From NCBI GenBank assembly GCA_002099365.1, contig MSED01000014.1, positions 2,271,263-2,335,262 on the forward strand: 64,000 nt of DNA. The letters are read 5' to 3'. Under the pieces are notes generated by a model that was not told where the DNA came from, searched no databases, and was given only the letters and a program-made list of their open reading frames with translations. Both the position numbers and the translations under genes were made by a program. Positions 10,676 to 21,214 of this stretch are shown here, one piece after another. Each line of letters begins with the position of its first letter. The stretch's first letter is position 1. The DNA comes from Phialophora verrucosa. Lineage: Eukaryota; Ascomycota; Eurotiomycetes; Chaetothyriales; Herpotrichiellaceae.

Positions 10676-12355
10676 TCAGGCATGGGCGTGCTCGTGATGA
10701 TGGTGATGGTGATGATGCTGGGCTGCATGCTCGACCACCACGTTCTCGGCCTTTGCTTTCTTGCCAAACTTGCAGCACGCTTCGTGGCGGCGGAGGTTGT
10801 CGAGTCGGGGAAACCGGCGCTTGCAGCCCACGCCGTGGAACTTGCACAGCATGTGTTGGTGCTTGGGCCGGTGCAGCGCCATGTGGCGTTTGAAGTTGCT
10901 GCCCTCGCCGTTGAGGTACACGTGGCAGACGGGGCAGTACATCTTGTTGCCGCCGTGGTGGGTGGCCACATGCTCGTCGCGGATGTGCTTGTACGTGAAG
11001 GACTTGGAACAGTTGGGAAACGTGCATTTGAAGGGGGGGCCGTTGTCGTGCGTGTGCTTGTGGTGTTTGTGCGGGGTCGTGGTGGTGGTGTTGGCTCCCG
11101 CCGACGAGGATGTTGACGCGGACGAGGCGAGCATCGAGGCGAGGTGTTTCTTCGAGATGTGGCCGGTCAACGCGGCCTCGGAGGCAAAGTCGGCGGCGTC
11201 GCAGGCTTGCCATTGGCACTTGGTGACACCCTTGGCGAGGTGCACGGCCTTCAGGTGCTTTTTGAGGTCTGTCCCCGTGGCAAAGGAGGCGCCGCACACG
11301 GTCCCGCACGGCATGAGCCATTGGCAGGCGCGGGATGTGCTGGGGGCCGTGACGGCAGAGAGCAGGTCCTGCGTGTTGGCCAGAGGGTCTTTGGGGGCGT
11401 CCGTTGCACGAGAGCCGAGGAGCTGGTGCGGCGATCCGCCCGTGACGTGGGCGCAGTCAGCCGTCGCCGGGAGGGGCTGTTGCAGGAGTTGCTGGTGATG
11501 AGCAACGGCCGGGTGGCAGCCAAAGTTCAGTGTGAACGGTGGGAGGGGAAGTTGCTGGCTCAGGCCCGGGTTGCCGGAGCAGAGCTGTTCCTGGGCGATG
11601 GTGTTCCAGTAAGGGGCCGTGTTGCCGAAACACTGATGATGCATGGGTACATCGACCGGGGGGGCCATCGTGTTCGACGGCGCAGTGAGCATGTCGAGGT
11701 GTTGGAGGCCCTGCGTGCCCGGTTCCTCCAGGCCCAGGTCTGACTGCGTGAAGCCACTGTTGGGCAGCAGTGGTACCGAGAAGGACAGGCCCAGATTCTT
11801 GTCCTTTTCGAATTCCGTCCAGTCGACACAATCGAAGCACGAAAAGTCGCATTCGTCACAGGTGTCCGGACATGCTGAGCCATCGGGACACTGGGTCATC
11901 TTCTCGTGGCCGCATTCGCCGCATCCATCCGTGAAGTGGCAGGGTCTCTGGATGGCTTTGACATGCTCCTCGACGCAGTCGTCACAGTCGTCGACGCAAT
12001 CGTCGCAGTCCATCGGGGTTGGGGAGCTGTGATGCGGCTCGTCGCAACAGCCGGGCGAAGGCGGGTCGAACCCGACGAGGCTGTCGCCGCCATGGTCGAA
12101 CGTGACGCAACAGTCAAGAGCGTTGGAGGAGAGAAAAGCGGCATCGTCGTCATCCTCAGCGCAGCAGCCGAACGCATGTTGGTCGGCCGGGAATCGTGAC
12201 GAGCTCCTGGATGTGGCCTGGTTCCTGATCGGTGACCTGTAGTTCTGCGAACGACCGGCCAACCTCGACTTGGTGGGGAAGACGTCGAGGGGGTTGACAT
12301 AAGGCTGGTGGTGGAAGTCCTGGGCGGTCAGGCCTTCGGGTGAGAGTCTCCCCAT
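10676..12355 (-). CDS. C2H2 zinc-finger protein with Cys-rich N half and His-rich tail
   Basis: Predicted 559-residue nuclear protein. I start at 12355 (CACAATGG context); the frame stays open to 12526, but the extra 57 codons cross a low-complexity repeat that looks non-coding. Residues 64-177 hold many CC, CxxC and CDDC pairs. A Pro/Gln/His-rich linker follows. C2H2 units begin near 344 and 380 (CQW-type paired fingers), then 444 (CTFPNCSKSFTYKHIRDEH), 474 (CPVCHVYLNGEGSNFKRHM) and 504 (C-x6-C...LRRHEACC). The C-terminus (543-559) is almost all His. Tandem CxW fingers recall Zap1, GLI and PacC-type factors. With the Cys-rich and His-rich ends, metal sensing is possible, but that is inference. 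No ortholog is named. Confidence 0.85.
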   Translation of the reverse strand: MGRLSPEGLTAQDFHHQPYVNPLDVFPTKSRLAGRSQNYRSPIRNQATSRSSSRFPADQHAFGCCAEDDDDAAFLSSNALDCCVTFDHGGDSLVGFDPPSPGCCDEPHHSSPTPMDCDDCVDDCDDCVEEHVKAIQRPCHFTDGCGECGHEKMTQCPDGSACPDTCDECDFSCFDCVDWTEFEKDKNLGLSFSVPLLPNSGFTQSDLGLEEPGTQGLQHLDMLTAPSNTMAPPVDVPMHHQCFGNTAPYWNTIAQEQLCSGNPGLSQQLPLPPFTLNFGCHPAVAHHQQLLQQPLPATADCAHVTGGSPHQLLGSRATDAPKDPLANTQDLLSAVTAPSTSRACQWLMPCGTVCGASFATGTDLKKHLKAVHLAKGVTKCQWQACDAADFASEAALTGHISKKHLASMLASSASTSSSAGANTTTTTPHKHHKHTHDNGPPFKCTFPNCSKSFTYKHIRDEHVATHHGGNKMYCPVCHVYLNGEGSNFKRHMALHRPKHQHMLCKFHGVGCKRRFPRLDNLRRHEACCKFGKKAKAENVVVEHAAQHHHHHHHHEHAHA

Positions 12356-12519
12356 TGTGATCTGTGGGCAGTGGACTGTGGACTGTGCACTCTGCACTCT
12401 AAACTCTGCGCTCTGAACGTGTCCGTGTCCCAAGGCTGTGGTCACTGGTCGTTTGGCGTACGTGGGGGAACGGAAGCAGGTGAAACTTTCGTGCGGCGGG
12501 CACAAACAAGTGCGGGATG

Positions 12520-12612
12520 TGGGCACGTGACAGGGAAATTCCAGCCTAACCGAAGGAGGGTTAGTCCATCACCTCATTTTTCACGGTGACGTAACTATCA
12601 CGTGATTGGTAG
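12520..12612 (-). promoter_or_regulatory. Promoter motifs of the zinc-finger gene
   Basis: Upstream of the minus-strand gene are two CACGTG E-boxes (12524-12529 and 12599-12604), a TGACGTAA CRE/bZIP-like site (12587-12594) and an ATTGG, i.e. inverted CCAAT, box (12605-12609). The second E-box and the CCAAT box abut. Motif identity is seen directly; use in vivo is inference. Confidence 0.45.
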
Positions 12613-13153
12613 TGGGATGTTCGATAGTGCACGTCCTTAGTTAGTCATCCAGTCATCCAGTCACGCCTTGAAACTTGACATTTACAAGATTCCTGCAGCT
12701 GGACACGTCGCGCTTTAGGCTGAGCTTGAATCTCTTTCCTCGTAAGATACACCGTGTTAACAAAGACCCAGATTCCCAAGCAACCGGCCACCGTTGTGCT
12801 GTGAATGACCTTGGACAACACACTCCCACCTCGACCTCATGTCTATCACACTGCCCGTCCCCCAGCATCCCAGGCACCCACATACAAGTCAACAACTCCA
12901 TCGCTTGCGACCACTCAATTCTGCGTCCCTGCTGTTGCCGTTCCTTCTAGGGTGTTTGCCTATCATCGCTTGTTAGACCTTTGGTCACCTCGCTTAAAGG
13001 CAATAGCCTTCCGCATACCCTCAACTTCGCGAGAATCCCCGAAGGGTCATGCCCTCCGCTTGCGCCTCCGCCGCCACCGCCGCCTCCCTATGCGCCTGTC
13101 AGATCTCTATCCCAACTAGGAGATCGCAAACAAACGCAACCCGCCACGGACCG

Positions 13154-13576
13154 TCACTTTACCTGCCCAAGTTGCACGCTGATGTTGTTCATCGTGCTTT
13201 GCAACTCCTCATCGTGGCTAAAGTCCACGCCGTCGTGACGCAACTGCTCTAGGAAGGCAAAAATGTTCTGGCAATGCCCCTCGGTGTGCAGCGTGTGCAC
13301 CGCGCTGGTGGCCAGCTGGTCGGTGAAAACTTCACCCCCCGTAGCGGGGATCTCCTCTATTGCCTGCTGCAGCGCTTCCATTCCGTGCTCGAGGTTGGGA
13401 TCGTGTGAGACGTCGGCCGCGGAGTGGGCGAGGCGCTGTAGGAGCTCGATGAGCGCTTCGAATTGGGTGTCGTCGATGCCGGAGTTGACGTCCGCCTGCA
13501 TTTCTTGCACCTCGCTAGGAAATGCGGACGGGTCGAACGACGACTGGGCCGCCACTGCTCCAAGAATGGCCGCCAT
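13154..13576 (-). CDS. Small conserved-looking acidic helical protein, unknown function
   Basis: An uninterrupted frame encodes 140 residues, mostly amphipathic helix and acidic, beginning MAAILGAVAAQSSFDPSAFP. There is no signal peptide of standard form, no membrane span and no motif I recognise. The codon pattern and clean antisense-free reading support a real gene. Near its end the sequence reads CAG|GTAAAG, a good splice donor, and an acceptor CTGACAG lies 67 bases on. Splicing 13096-13162 would replace the last two residues by a 24-residue Ala-rich helix ending at 13021. Which form is used cannot be told here. Confidence 0.6.
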   Translation of the reverse strand: MAAILGAVAAQSSFDPSAFPSEVQEMQADVNSGIDDTQFEALIELLQRLAHSAADVSHDPNLEHGMEALQQAIEEIPATGGEVFTDQLATSAVHTLHTEGHCQNIFAFLEQLRHDGVDFSHDEELQSTMNNISVQLGQVK

Positions 13577-16500
13577 GGTGTCTGAACGGTGACTTATGGC
13601 GTGGTAGGCTCTGAGGATTCGCGTTCCAGGAGTAATTGATTAATGGCTGCTGAGAGGTGAGTTTGCTCAAGTCGATGGATCAAGAACACTTGGTTCTTCC
13701 TGGCAAATCTCGGCAGGTCTGCAGACGACTTATACTTTGGTCGTGGTATACACACGGTATACCACGCACTGGATGCGGCCCTCCAATTCCCGATCCCCGC
13801 GCATGGGCTTGTCTCGACACGGTCTATAATGGAGGAGAAACAGTACCTCAGCCGCCACGGAACCAGCTCCTCACGTTATCCCGTGGGGTCATGGTCGCAG
13901 GGCGGCTATACTTGAAGGAGACCTATTCATGCAGACGAACTGTCTTGTCTCCTGCCACAGTATGAGGGCTCTGGTCTCGGCGCCGATATAAACACACTGT
14001 GCATAGGTCCTTGCAAGCGGTGGACCCGCACGTCGGTAGGGTGCTTTGCTTACTATGTACAGCTTCTAGCCAAGTGACCTTAGCGAGAGTGCCACCTCCA
14101 TAAACACCGACTTGAGTGAGCGCTAATGATTGACTACAGTGAACATCCGTTCTATCAATACCCGTATAACCGATGTAACCGATATCATTCGGTAATCGCG
14201 CCTGACGAAGACCAGTGTTGTACGGTACACTTACTGTGGTATCCAATGTAATGGAGCAAGCAGACATGGTATCAAAGTATATCCAGCTGCAGCATAACCC
14301 AGGATACAGGGGCATGAACAGGTCGTGGACAACTTGGAGAAACCTCGAGGTTTGCAAGCCACGCCTGCCAGCCGGCCACATCTTGTCGAACTACATTGAC
14401 CAAGTTGCCAGGATAGGTAACTCCGAGAAAAGGTGACCGTCGAACTCAGTACGTTAGCACGTATCGAATAGTCGCTAGCGCGTCGGTGCGGCCGTCCACT
14501 GCGTGTGTCTTACCTCGAGTAGGAATCCATGTCGGCCGCGTTTGGCGCATCGCACCGCCCTCTAGCCCCTAATTGGGGTCCGGAACACAAAGCACACAGC
14601 ACATCACAGGTACTGTAAGCTTGCCAAGAAAGTTTGCTTGTGTCTCATTAAAGCTACAGCGCAGGGACATCTATGGAGCAAAGCAATCAGGAGCGTGCTT
14701 TTCCGATCTTTGTCGGTCAGCATCGCGTCCGACTAGGGTGTTGCAGCGCCTTTCACTCTCCATGCCCCGACAAGAGGGTCTGGCTGCCTGGTGGCTGGTC
14801 GACTGATGGGGAGAAATACCTGATGAAAGCCCTGGGGAGCCAGCTGCAATGTACTGTACGATACCTACATGCATGTCTCCTGCCGTGTTCCAGATCGGGC
14901 TGTCCAACTCGCCCTAAGCCCCTATAAGTCCTGGTCAGCAATCTGATATAGCAACACAGTAGTCCGTCGAAGTCATCGGTTCACGCACTTTGCCATTGAT
15001 CCTGCGTCAAGTTTAAAGAAACCTCCATTTCCCTCATCCCATCCCATCCCATCCCATGCTCAAGTGCCCCTTGCCCCTGCCTCCTGCCCTGCCCACCTGA
15101 AGCACTGCGCCACTGTACCACCCCCCTGGCCCAGATGGACCTTCGTAGCCTTTTCGTACACATTCTCCTGCCCCAAAAGAGGAACCGTCTCTCGAGAAAT
15201 CCTCGTCTCGGTCGGTCTGAGAGACTCAGCAACAACGGCCAGAGTGGCGACAGCCCACGGGGCTCGGAGTCATCGATGGTCTTCCCACTTACTGGCTGGC
15301 TGGCTGGACCATCCACGAAGGGGCTGACGCCTATCTTTACCCTCTCCTGAATGAGAGTAGGAGCGTCAGGTACCTATGTTGACAGTCCAACATGCATGGG
15401 CCGTCTCATCTCCTGGGGAGTAGCCTTCCTTGCTCGGACGCCTCTGGTCGAATGTAGCTACCTAGCCAGCCGCCAGTAGCTACGTACGAGAGAGGATATT
15501 CTGTGCGTGAAACAGAGCCATGTCGCATGCGTGGGAATGACGGTCGTTCAAGGACTAGATGACAAAAGGGAGCATTGGATCTTGGAACCGTGTACGAATA
15601 GTCATCTAGAGCAATAAGGTATGAGGTAGGCAGTGCTAATTAAGTTCGGGCGATGTGGGATTCGAGATCCTCGCACTCCTCGTCACAGCGTATGAGCGGC
15701 GTGGTGCACGTGCCCGAATCCGTCGGGCAATCCGTTCATTAGGCTAATATAATGGATTCGAGACCGAACACAGCACCGGCTCAAAGTCGGTCGGTCACAT
15801 AAGCTCAAGCACCACGTCTCCTGTTACTCGTAAACCATTAGCTGTGAGTGATTGCCTGGGATGGTACTCCATGTACCCCGCGTTGATGACCTGGACCTTT
15901 AGTCGTAGCGGGTGGGGACACGACTCGGGCTACGAGGTGCAATGAGTGTGGATTGGAAAGCGGCCAATGCTAGAGTCTGATCGAACAACGAGTTCTCATA
16001 CCGATTCTATTGTTGTGTCTAGGGCGTAAACAGGATCAAACTACCAGAGATATTGCTGCCCCAGCAAAACACAACCTATTGGCCAACAGCTGGACTGATG
16101 GGACGATAGTCGAGGGCTCCTCTCATGCAAGCTGCGTGGTGGGTGCATGGCTGTGCTCGTCGAGAGGACTCATCCTGCCTTCGACGCGACCACGACATAC
16201 TGATTGGACCGATCCCGGTGACATGCTCGAATGGAGCCTCAGATCGGTCGAGATCGGTCGGCACTTCCATCCATCACCGTCACAGGGCTGTCGCAGCACA
16301 TACTAGACACTAGGCTTGAGCAGCCTCATCACAACCTGTCTTTTCACGTAGTGTTTGGAGAGTTGACGGGATGGACCTACCCACTGACAATCAAGCGAGT
16401 GGCGACGGACTCAACCAAGGATGAAGACCACTCACTAGCCTAGGCCATGATGACATTTTTTCCCTTGTAACCATTCACGCAGTGTCGTGAGGTAGATGGC

Positions 16501-17902
16501 GTAAAAGAGTCCGGCGACTGCGCGCATGATCAGCGCTCAAGCAGAGTGCTCAAATGGCCAATGCCTCACATGCCTCTCATACCTCGCATGCCTCGCATAC
16601 CTCGTTCGTACCACAGAAGTGCGTCCACGCGTGACACCCCTGCAATGCGGTATGAGCGAACATGCCAACGCTGAAATGGAGCCCGACTCGGGGACCAACG
16701 TCTGCCATGATTGAGAACCGGATGCACTCGTCCCCGCTCAGAACAAGCAAGGGGAGTGGACTGAACTTGAGACTGAGGCCCCGGATTTGGCTATTGACAC
16801 GCATTTCATGGTAGAGCCTATGAATGAGCTTGTCGACCCCCACCATACATGCAGGGGCGCCCGATCAGCGAGGCCGATGATTCGTAACCAGATCTTGCGC
16901 TCGTTTCTGGGCTTCCCGAATCTGAGATCGGAGGGGACGCCTCCGATTGATGAGTGATTTGCACCGGCCGAAGATACGAGTGGCTTGCAGATGCGGGGGT
17001 GTTGATGATGGCCACAACTTGCTGAAAGCCATTGCTGCAGATACGAGGCGGTGGTGCATGTGCATGTGTATGAGAAAGCCCAAGTGAGGCACGCTCGATA
17101 CAGCGAGTGGTGATGAAGTGTGAAATGTGCGCAGGGGGAGGGAGATCGAACGGCCTGCCGCGGATTGGTGAAATGCCCGCCCCATAGATGCAGAAAGGCG
17201 GTGGACGCGGGGTCGCCGTTGCTTATTCGTCGACTTCAAACTCACTTCGCTTACCAGCTCGAATGAATCACACCTGACAACACCAGGAGGCGGTCCTGCA
17301 AAGTCGGATTTCCGCTAAACAGGCTGCTCACAGCCTCTGCTGGACTCGCGCACGTGCCTCATGCTCAATGTGCTGAATGTCCCATGGCCATTCCGGTCGA
17401 GCATTCCAGGGAGAAGTGGAGAGAACCACCAGTCCTGGCGGGGAGGACGGACTCCCTGAAAGCCTGGAGGCCTCGCTGGATACGAACACCCTCTCCCTCT
17501 TACTGGCCCAAGCGGCAGAGCGACGGAATGATGGCCTCGCAGCCTCAGAATCATGTTGTCATGCTCGCCGTATCCGTCTCGAGCTGACCGTCGGGAAGGT
17601 GTCAAAACACACACCTACCAATCGCCAGCCGCAGGTGAGGGCAGGGGGAAATCAGGAAAGTTGGCATTGAGACGGTCCCTGCGTTGACAAAGGGTCAATC
17701 GAGTCTCGACAGGATGTCTGTGTCATCCCGGGGAAGAGGCTTTCACAGCCGCGACAAGACACTCGATACGCACCCTTAGGTTCACCTGCGACCCCTTCCC
17801 ATTCATGCTTCTTGATACATTAACTTCTTTCACGTCACGCCTCCCTGCCATTGAGCCAGCTGTATCTGGAACCTTTCCCACCGTCATCAGCCGGCGTCGA
17901 CG
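13577..17902. other. 4.3-kb region without a supportable gene
   Basis: Composition is normal and not RIP-like, yet only short frames occur on both strands (longest about 152 codons at 13923-14381 minus). None shows a domain, and I could not build a multi-exon model. Simple repeats include (CATCC)n near 15036-15056 and degenerate ATGCCTCGCAT-type units near 16560-16605. It may be regulatory or untranslated sequence, or hold non-coding RNA. Confidence 0.5.
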
Positions 17903-20900
17903 ATGCGCTTGATACACCTTGATCAGCATGGCAGGCTCAGCCTGACCAGACACCTTACCAGCCAGATCCCACCGTACGCCATCATCTCACACACCTGGGG
18001 TGCCGAGGAAGGAGAGGTCACGTTTGACGATATGCAAAACAGCAGCTGGATAGCCAAGGCAGGAAGTGCTAAGCTGAAATTCGGTGCCTTGCTCGCCAGG
18101 AAAGACGGTCTGGACTATTTCTGGATCGACACGTGCTGCATTAACAAAGGAAACCAGACTGAACTTCGTGAAGCTATCACGTCCATGTTTCTCTGGTATG
18201 CCACGGCAGCGAAGTGCTACGTCTTACTGTCCGACGTGTCTTCGCACCAGCCTCGCGTCACGGGTGGCGACACATCACAAGGTCCAAACATACGACAGGC
18301 CCGCTGGTTCACTCGAGGCTGGACGCTTCAAGAGCTCCTCGCCCCGAAATGCGTCGAGTTCTACTCTCAGGAAGGTCAATTTCTCGGTAACAAGACAACC
18401 CTCGAGCAGCAGATTCACGATATCACCCGCATTTCAAAGCATGCCCTTCGTGGATTGCCCTTGTCCAGCTTCACGGTTGAAGAGCGGATGAGCTGGGCTT
18501 TTAGCCGCACGACGACGAGGGCCGAAGATCACGCCTACTGTCTGGCCGGCCTCTTTGACGTCCTCATACTGCCAATGTATGGCGAGGGACGAAACGCCTT
18601 TCGACGCCTACGGCGCCTGATAGCAGAAGCTTGTCGAGTCCCACTCAACGAAATCCCACGACCTTGGCAATGTTCCTCCTCTGATTCCTCGCGCGCGCAG
18701 ACGAGTCCGGCAAGAGATTCCAACTTGCCCGCCAGATCCCCCGCCACATCAGCACCGGCCCAATGCACGGCAAACTTGGCGGCGCTAGCTTTTGACCAGA
18801 TGGAGTCGCGGCGAGCTACGATCAGAGATGCCGACCCGTCCACCTGCAAATGGTTCTTGACACATCCTGCTTACTTGGAATGGGACACGGCGAACAATTT
18901 TTACCAGCACGGCGGTTTCCTCTGCCTCACCGGAAACCCGGCCACCGGGAAGTCAACATTGATGAAATTCGTCGTTGCCCATGCTGAAAGAGTGCAGTGT
19001 GAAGACGATATCGTCATCTCTTTCTTCTTCAACGCTGGAGGAGATCGGCTGGAAAAGTCGGCAGAGGGAATGTATCGTGCTCTATTGGTGCAGCTTCTCA
19101 TACAGGCTGCAGATCTGCAAGGGATTGTTGCGGGATTCCAGTGCCAACCCTGGACCGTTGAGGTTCTGCGCGACATCTTCTTTGCCGCAATCGCCAGGCT
19201 TGGACCGCGGCGCTTGAAGTGCTTTGTTGATGGTCTCGACGAGTGTGACGAAGGGGAGATCCGTGATGTGGTTGTCTTCTTCGAGGACGTCGGTATGAAC
19301 GCCATTCAATGCGGGACCCGGCTCCACATATGCTTCGCTGGCCGGCCCTCCACCATTACTGGCATCCGCTTCGGCCGGCGGCTGATTCTGGAAATGGAAC
19401 AAGGTCACGCCGAGGACATAGCCAATTATGTGAATAGTCACATGCGCGTCGGTAGTGGTGGGAGGGGGAAGACCGCAGAGGCGCTCGCAGCCAAAGTCCA
19501 GGAGAAGGCCGATGGCGTGTTTCTGTGGGTCGTGTGGGTGATCGACATCCTGAATGATGAATCCAAACGGAGCAACGTCTTCCACGTGAAGAGAACATTC
19601 GAACAGATCCCATCGGGACTCAGTCAATTCCTCGCATACAAGCTGAAGAAAGACACCGACAGCATGCTGCATCTGGTCCTCGCTTTGCAATGGATCTTAT
19701 TCGCGGCACGACCCCTGACAATAGAAGAATTCTACCATGCCGCCTTAGCCGGCCTCGGTCGAGCAGCAGCGCTTTTCAAGTGGTGGGACCCCGAACAGTC
19801 CACGTCCGATCATATGGTTCGATTTGTGCTCGGCGCGTGTAAAGGACTCGCCCGGCTCACCAAATCCAAGAGACCCACGGTTCAGTTTGTCCACGAATGT
19901 GTCCGCGATTATCTGATCAAGGACAACGGCTTTGCTGAGTTGTGGCCAGATATCGGAGGTGATGTGCCGGCGTGGAGCCATCATGAACTGAAACGGTGCT
20001 GCGCGTCCTACCTCCAGACTGATCTATCCCGATACGTGCCCCCGAATCGACCGCTTCCGAACGCTGATAATGCAGACTGCAGACGTCTCCGAACTACAGT
20101 TACGGGTGTATTCCCCTTTCTCGAATACGCCACCCGGTATGTATGGCACCACGCTGAGGAAGCTGTATCTACTGCGACTCCTCAAGGGGACTTCTTGAGG
20201 TGTTTCGATTTGAAAACATGGGTCGGCAAATCCAACCTGCTTCAGCTAGATGACACCAGGCGTCACCCCCCCAATACTAGTTTTCTGTATATCTTTGCGG
20301 AATACAACTGTCCAAAGCTGATCTACTCGCTGCCGCGCGACATGTGGACCGTGCGCGTTCAAGGGGAGCGGCACAACCACCCCCTTTTTGCTGCCTTTGA
20401 GAGCGGAAACCATGCCGCTGCTTCCGCGCTTTTATTGCGACCAGCATTATACCCAACCGAAGATGGCAACATCGAGCTTGGTGAGGAAAAAAACCTCCAG
20501 GCTATTGCGCCAATCGACGCCGAGGGACGCACAACGTTACACTGGGCATGTAAATCAGGCTGGCTGGACATGACACAGCTGCTGCTAGACGCCGGTGCTG
20601 GCATTGAGCGGACTGACATGTATCAACACACGGCACTGCATTGGGCGTGCCAGTCAGGTTGTCCAGACGTGGTCAAGCTGCTGTTGAACAGGGGTGCCAA
20701 CGTCGACGCGGCCGACGCGTCCACCTGTACCTCACTACACCGCTGCTCTCAGTGGGGTCACAAGGAAGTGGTGCAGCTGCTGCTAGACAAGGGCGCCAAG
20801 GTCAACGCGTCCACTCAGGTTGGAGAGACGGCACTCCACCGGGCATGTCAGGGGGGTCACCAGGACGTGGTGCAGCTGCTGCTCGACAGGGGTGCTAACA

Positions 20901-21214
20901 TCGAGGCGACCGACGGGTGTCAACTGAGGCCACTACACATTGCATCGGTACAGGGTTCTATGGGAGTGGCGAAGCTCCTGCTAGACCGGGGTGCCACCAT
21001 CGACGTGGCCGACATTGTCGGACACACACCACTCGACTGGGCGGCTCTCCGTCACAATACGGACATCGTCCACCTCCTGCTGGGCAGAGGCGCCAACATC
21101 GCCATGACCGATCCGTTGGGATTCGTTACAACACCCTACTACACGGCCTTGCTATGGCCACCAGGGAACAGCGCAGCCGGCGCTGGAGAAATGTACCCGG
21201 GCTATGGCTTCTGA
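17903..21214 (+). CDS. HET-NACHT-ankyrin NLR-like protein
   Basis: Single-exon 1103-residue protein with the architecture of fungal NLRs used in non-self recognition and heterokaryon incompatibility. The HET effector domain opens with MRLIHLD and PPYAIISHTWG (23-33), continues DYFWIDTCCINK (71-82) and ARWFTRGWTLQELLAPK (133-149). The NACHT NTPase has a P-loop GNPATGKST (344-352) and a Walker B-like CFVDGLDECDE (440-450). About residues 870-1075 are six ankyrin repeats (ALHWACQSGCPDVVKLLL and kin), the presumed ligand-sensing part. HET domains typically trigger cell death when the NLR oligomerises. The start is fixed by the family N-terminus. The final repeat is degenerate and the frame ends early; another frame continues to 21276. 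The gene appears intact. Confidence 0.92.
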   Translation: MRLIHLDQHGRLSLTRHLTSQIPPYAIISHTWGAEEGEVTFDDMQNSSWIAKAGSAKLKFGALLARKDGLDYFWIDTCCINKGNQTELREAITSMFLWYATAAKCYVLLSDVSSHQPRVTGGDTSQGPNIRQARWFTRGWTLQELLAPKCVEFYSQEGQFLGNKTTLEQQIHDITRISKHALRGLPLSSFTVEERMSWAFSRTTTRAEDHAYCLAGLFDVLILPMYGEGRNAFRRLRRLIAEACRVPLNEIPRPWQCSSSDSSRAQTSPARDSNLPARSPATSAPAQCTANLAALAFDQMESRRATIRDADPSTCKWFLTHPAYLEWDTANNFYQHGGFLCLTGNPATGKSTLMKFVVAHAERVQCEDDIVISFFFNAGGDRLEKSAEGMYRALLVQLLIQAADLQGIVAGFQCQPWTVEVLRDIFFAAIARLGPRRLKCFVDGLDECDEGEIRDVVVFFEDVGMNAIQCGTRLHICFAGRPSTITGIRFGRRLILEMEQGHAEDIANYVNSHMRVGSGGRGKTAEALAAKVQEKADGVFLWVVWVIDILNDESKRSNVFHVKRTFEQIPSGLSQFLAYKLKKDTDSMLHLVLALQWILFAARPLTIEEFYHAALAGLGRAAALFKWWDPEQSTSDHMVRFVLGACKGLARLTKSKRPTVQFVHECVRDYLIKDNGFAELWPDIGGDVPAWSHHELKRCCASYLQTDLSRYVPPNRPLPNADNADCRRLRTTVTGVFPFLEYATRYVWHHAEEAVSTATPQGDFLRCFDLKTWVGKSNLLQLDDTRRHPPNTSFLYIFAEYNCPKLIYSLPRDMWTVRVQGERHNHPLFAAFESGNHAAASALLLRPALYPTEDGNIELGEEKNLQAIAPIDAEGRTTLHWACKSGWLDMTQLLLDAGAGIERTDMYQHTALHWACQSGCPDVVKLLLNRGANVDAADASTCTSLHRCSQWGHKEVVQLLLDKGAKVNASTQVGETALHRACQGGHQDVVQLLLDRGANIEATDGCQLRPLHIASVQGSMGVAKLLLDRGATIDVADIVGHTPLDWAALRHNTDIVHLLLGRGANIAMTDPLGFVTTPYYTALLWPPGNSAAGAGEMYPGYGF

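Noticed and set aside
10682..11743. Long plus-strand frames (144, 245 and 199 codons)
   Set aside because: They are antisense to the zinc-finger gene, whose His and Cys codons give stop-poor complements.
15640..15780. Possible tRNA (GATTCGAGATCC and GGATTCGAGACC resemble a B box)
   Set aside because: No matching A box, acceptor pairing or anticodon arm could be drawn around either site.
18535..19984. Minus-strand frames up to 202 codons within the NLR gene
   Set aside because: They are complements of the NLR coding sequence and show no domain of their own.
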